A DNA stretch of 64,000 nucleotides from Roseateles aquatilis (GTDB lineage Bacteria; Pseudomonadota; Gammaproteobacteria; Burkholderiales; Burkholderiaceae_C). How positions within the stretch are numbered: position 1 is the first letter of the stretch; every line of letters begins with the position of its first letter. Shown here in pieces: positions 63,217 through 64,000 of this stretch. The notes under the pieces were generated by a model. That model was not told the DNA's origin. It did no database searches and saw only the letters and a list, made by a program, of their open reading frames with translations. Position numbers and translations under genes: made by a program. The DNA lies in assembly GCF_002205645.1 (NCBI RefSeq), contig NZ_NIOF01000008.1, positions 1-64,000 on the forward strand, written 5' to 3'.

Positions 63217-64000
63217 ATGACCCCGCTGCGCGCGCTGTCGGCGCTGCGACTCCCGACCTTCCTCCACCCCGCGAGGGCGCTGGTGAGGACGAAGCGGCGC
63301 ATCTCGGTGCTGGTCGCCGGCCTGGCCGCCGCGACCGCGATGCTGCTGGCCGGTTGCGCCAGCCCGCCGCCGGTCTCCGGTCCCGACCAGCCGGCACTGC
63401 CCGGCATCCAGGCCGCCGAGGACGGCAGCCACCAGTGGCAGGACCTCGACTGGGTCGACGCCCACCGTGATCGCGCGGTGCCGGTGCGCGTCTACTGGCC
63501 GACGGCCGAGGCGCCGCCCGGCGGCTGGCCGGTGATCGTGTTCTCGCACGGCATGGGCGGCTCGCGCCGCGGCTACAGCTACCTCGGCAGCTATTGGGCG
63601 TCACAGGGTTTCGTGGCGTTGCACGTGCAGCACATCGGCAGTGACCGGCGGCTGTGGAGCGGCGGGTTCTCGGTGACCAACTCCCTCAACCTGGTGACGC
63701 GGCTGCAGCACGCGGCGCAGCCGGAGGAGGCCATCGACCGGACGCAGGACGTGCGTTTCGCGCTCGACCAGTTGCTGGCGGGGCCGCTTGGGCCGCGGCT
63801 GGACCGTGCCCGCATGGCCATCGCCGGCCATTCCTACGGCGCCAACACCAGCCTGCTGCTGGCCGGGGCGAAGGTGCCGGCGCCGTCGCACCTGCTGGGC
63901 GCCTCGACGCCGCTGCCGGCGATGGCCGATCCGCGCTTCAAGGCGGCGATCCTGATCTCCGCACCGCCGTTCTACGGCGAGGGCGATCCCGGCGCGATCC
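63217..64000 (+). CDS. Predicted lipoprotein hydrolase of dienelactone-hydrolase type (runs off window)
   Basis: ATG 63217 opens a frame that is still open at the window edge (at least 261 residues). A signal peptide with lipobox (AAATAMLLAGCASP) precedes an alpha/beta hydrolase: VIVFSHGMGGSRRGYSYLG (oxyanion and substrate loop), then IAGHSYGANTSLLL with the nucleophile Ser. The family includes dienelactone hydrolases and platelet-activating-factor acetylhydrolase-like enzymes. The acid and His lie beyond the window. It follows the diguanylate cyclase by 29 bp. Confidence 0.8.
   Translation, partial: MTPLRALSALRLPTFLHPARALVRTKRRISVLVAGLAAATAMLLAGCASPPPVSGPDQPALPGIQAAEDGSHQWQDLDWVDAHRDRAVPVRVYWPTAEAPPGGWPVIVFSHGMGGSRRGYSYLGSYWASQGFVALHVQHIGSDRRLWSGGFSVTNSLNLVTRLQHAAQPEEAIDRTQDVRFALDQLLAGPLGPRLDRARMAIAGHSYGANTSLLLAGAKVPAPSHLLGASTPLPAMADPRFKAAILISAPPFYGEGDPGAI

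Overview
The window is high-GC DNA with tightly packed genes and the gene order of a betaproteobacterium of the order Burkholderiales. A relative of Roseateles, Mitsuaria, Rubrivivax or Leptothrix is my best guess. It rests on gene order (nrdA-nrdB-histone H1-like, aroQ-accB-accC-prmA, ffh-ccsA-PP0621-pilS-pilR, rubredoxin-pilGHIJ-chpA) and base composition, not on a search. Most of the window is housekeeping chromosome, with small accessory patches.
Layout. 1-3.8 kb is an accessory patch of visibly lower GC beside a tRNA-Met gene. It holds the right end of an IS3-family element, a gene that this element has cut, and a compact three-gene minus-strand operon with a putative PD-(D/E)XK nuclease that could be an uncharacterised defence system. 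4-7 kb holds ftsY and ffh, the two protein halves of the signal recognition pathway, facing each other. 7-11.6 kb holds a cytochrome c assembly protein, a PP0621-type protein and the PilS/PilR two-component pair. 12-17.8 kb holds nrdA and nrdB behind a pair of NrdR boxes, then a histone H1-like gene. 17.8-29.1 kb is a long minus-strand block: zinc-ribbon/DUF3426 protein, prmA, accC, accB, aroQ, a TlpA-type thioredoxin, a degenerate nucleotidyltransferase-like protein, mtgA, aroE, a TonB-like protein and an RNB-domain ribonuclease. 29.3-34 kb holds an LplT-like transporter, a glycosyltransferase, a DUF962-like membrane protein and a lipoprotein hydrolase. 34.0-34.9 kb is a second accessory patch: a Panacea (DUF4065) antitoxin-like gene followed at once by a small two-helix membrane protein, a candidate toxin-antitoxin pair. 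35-40.7 kb holds a membrane-anchored class III aminotransferase, a phosphatidylserine decarboxylase, a frameshifted-looking CorA/ZntB transporter, a DUF2272 protein and a YqiA-type esterase. 40.9-51 kb holds a metzincin-type lipoprotein protease, a TPR/O-GlcNAc-transferase-like enzyme, an AI-2E-type permease, mpl, hemL and thiD. 51-64 kb is the Chp chemosensory system for type IV pili (rubredoxin, pilG, pilH, pilI, pilJ, a 2298-residue ChpA), followed by a diguanylate cyclase and a truncated lipoprotein hydrolase.
How the parts work together. PilS/PilR controls pilin transcription in known systems, while PilGHIJ-ChpA controls pilus extension and retraction; the GGDEF protein suggests a c-di-GMP input beside it. 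accBC, aroQ and aroE, hemL, thiD, nrdAB, mpl and mtgA are ordinary metabolic and envelope functions. Several intergenic regions carry unexplained structure: five TGTCAA-type repeats spaced exactly 11 bp, a perfect 46-bp inverted repeat, a cluster of hairpins between nrdA and nrdB, and two pentanucleotide tracts.
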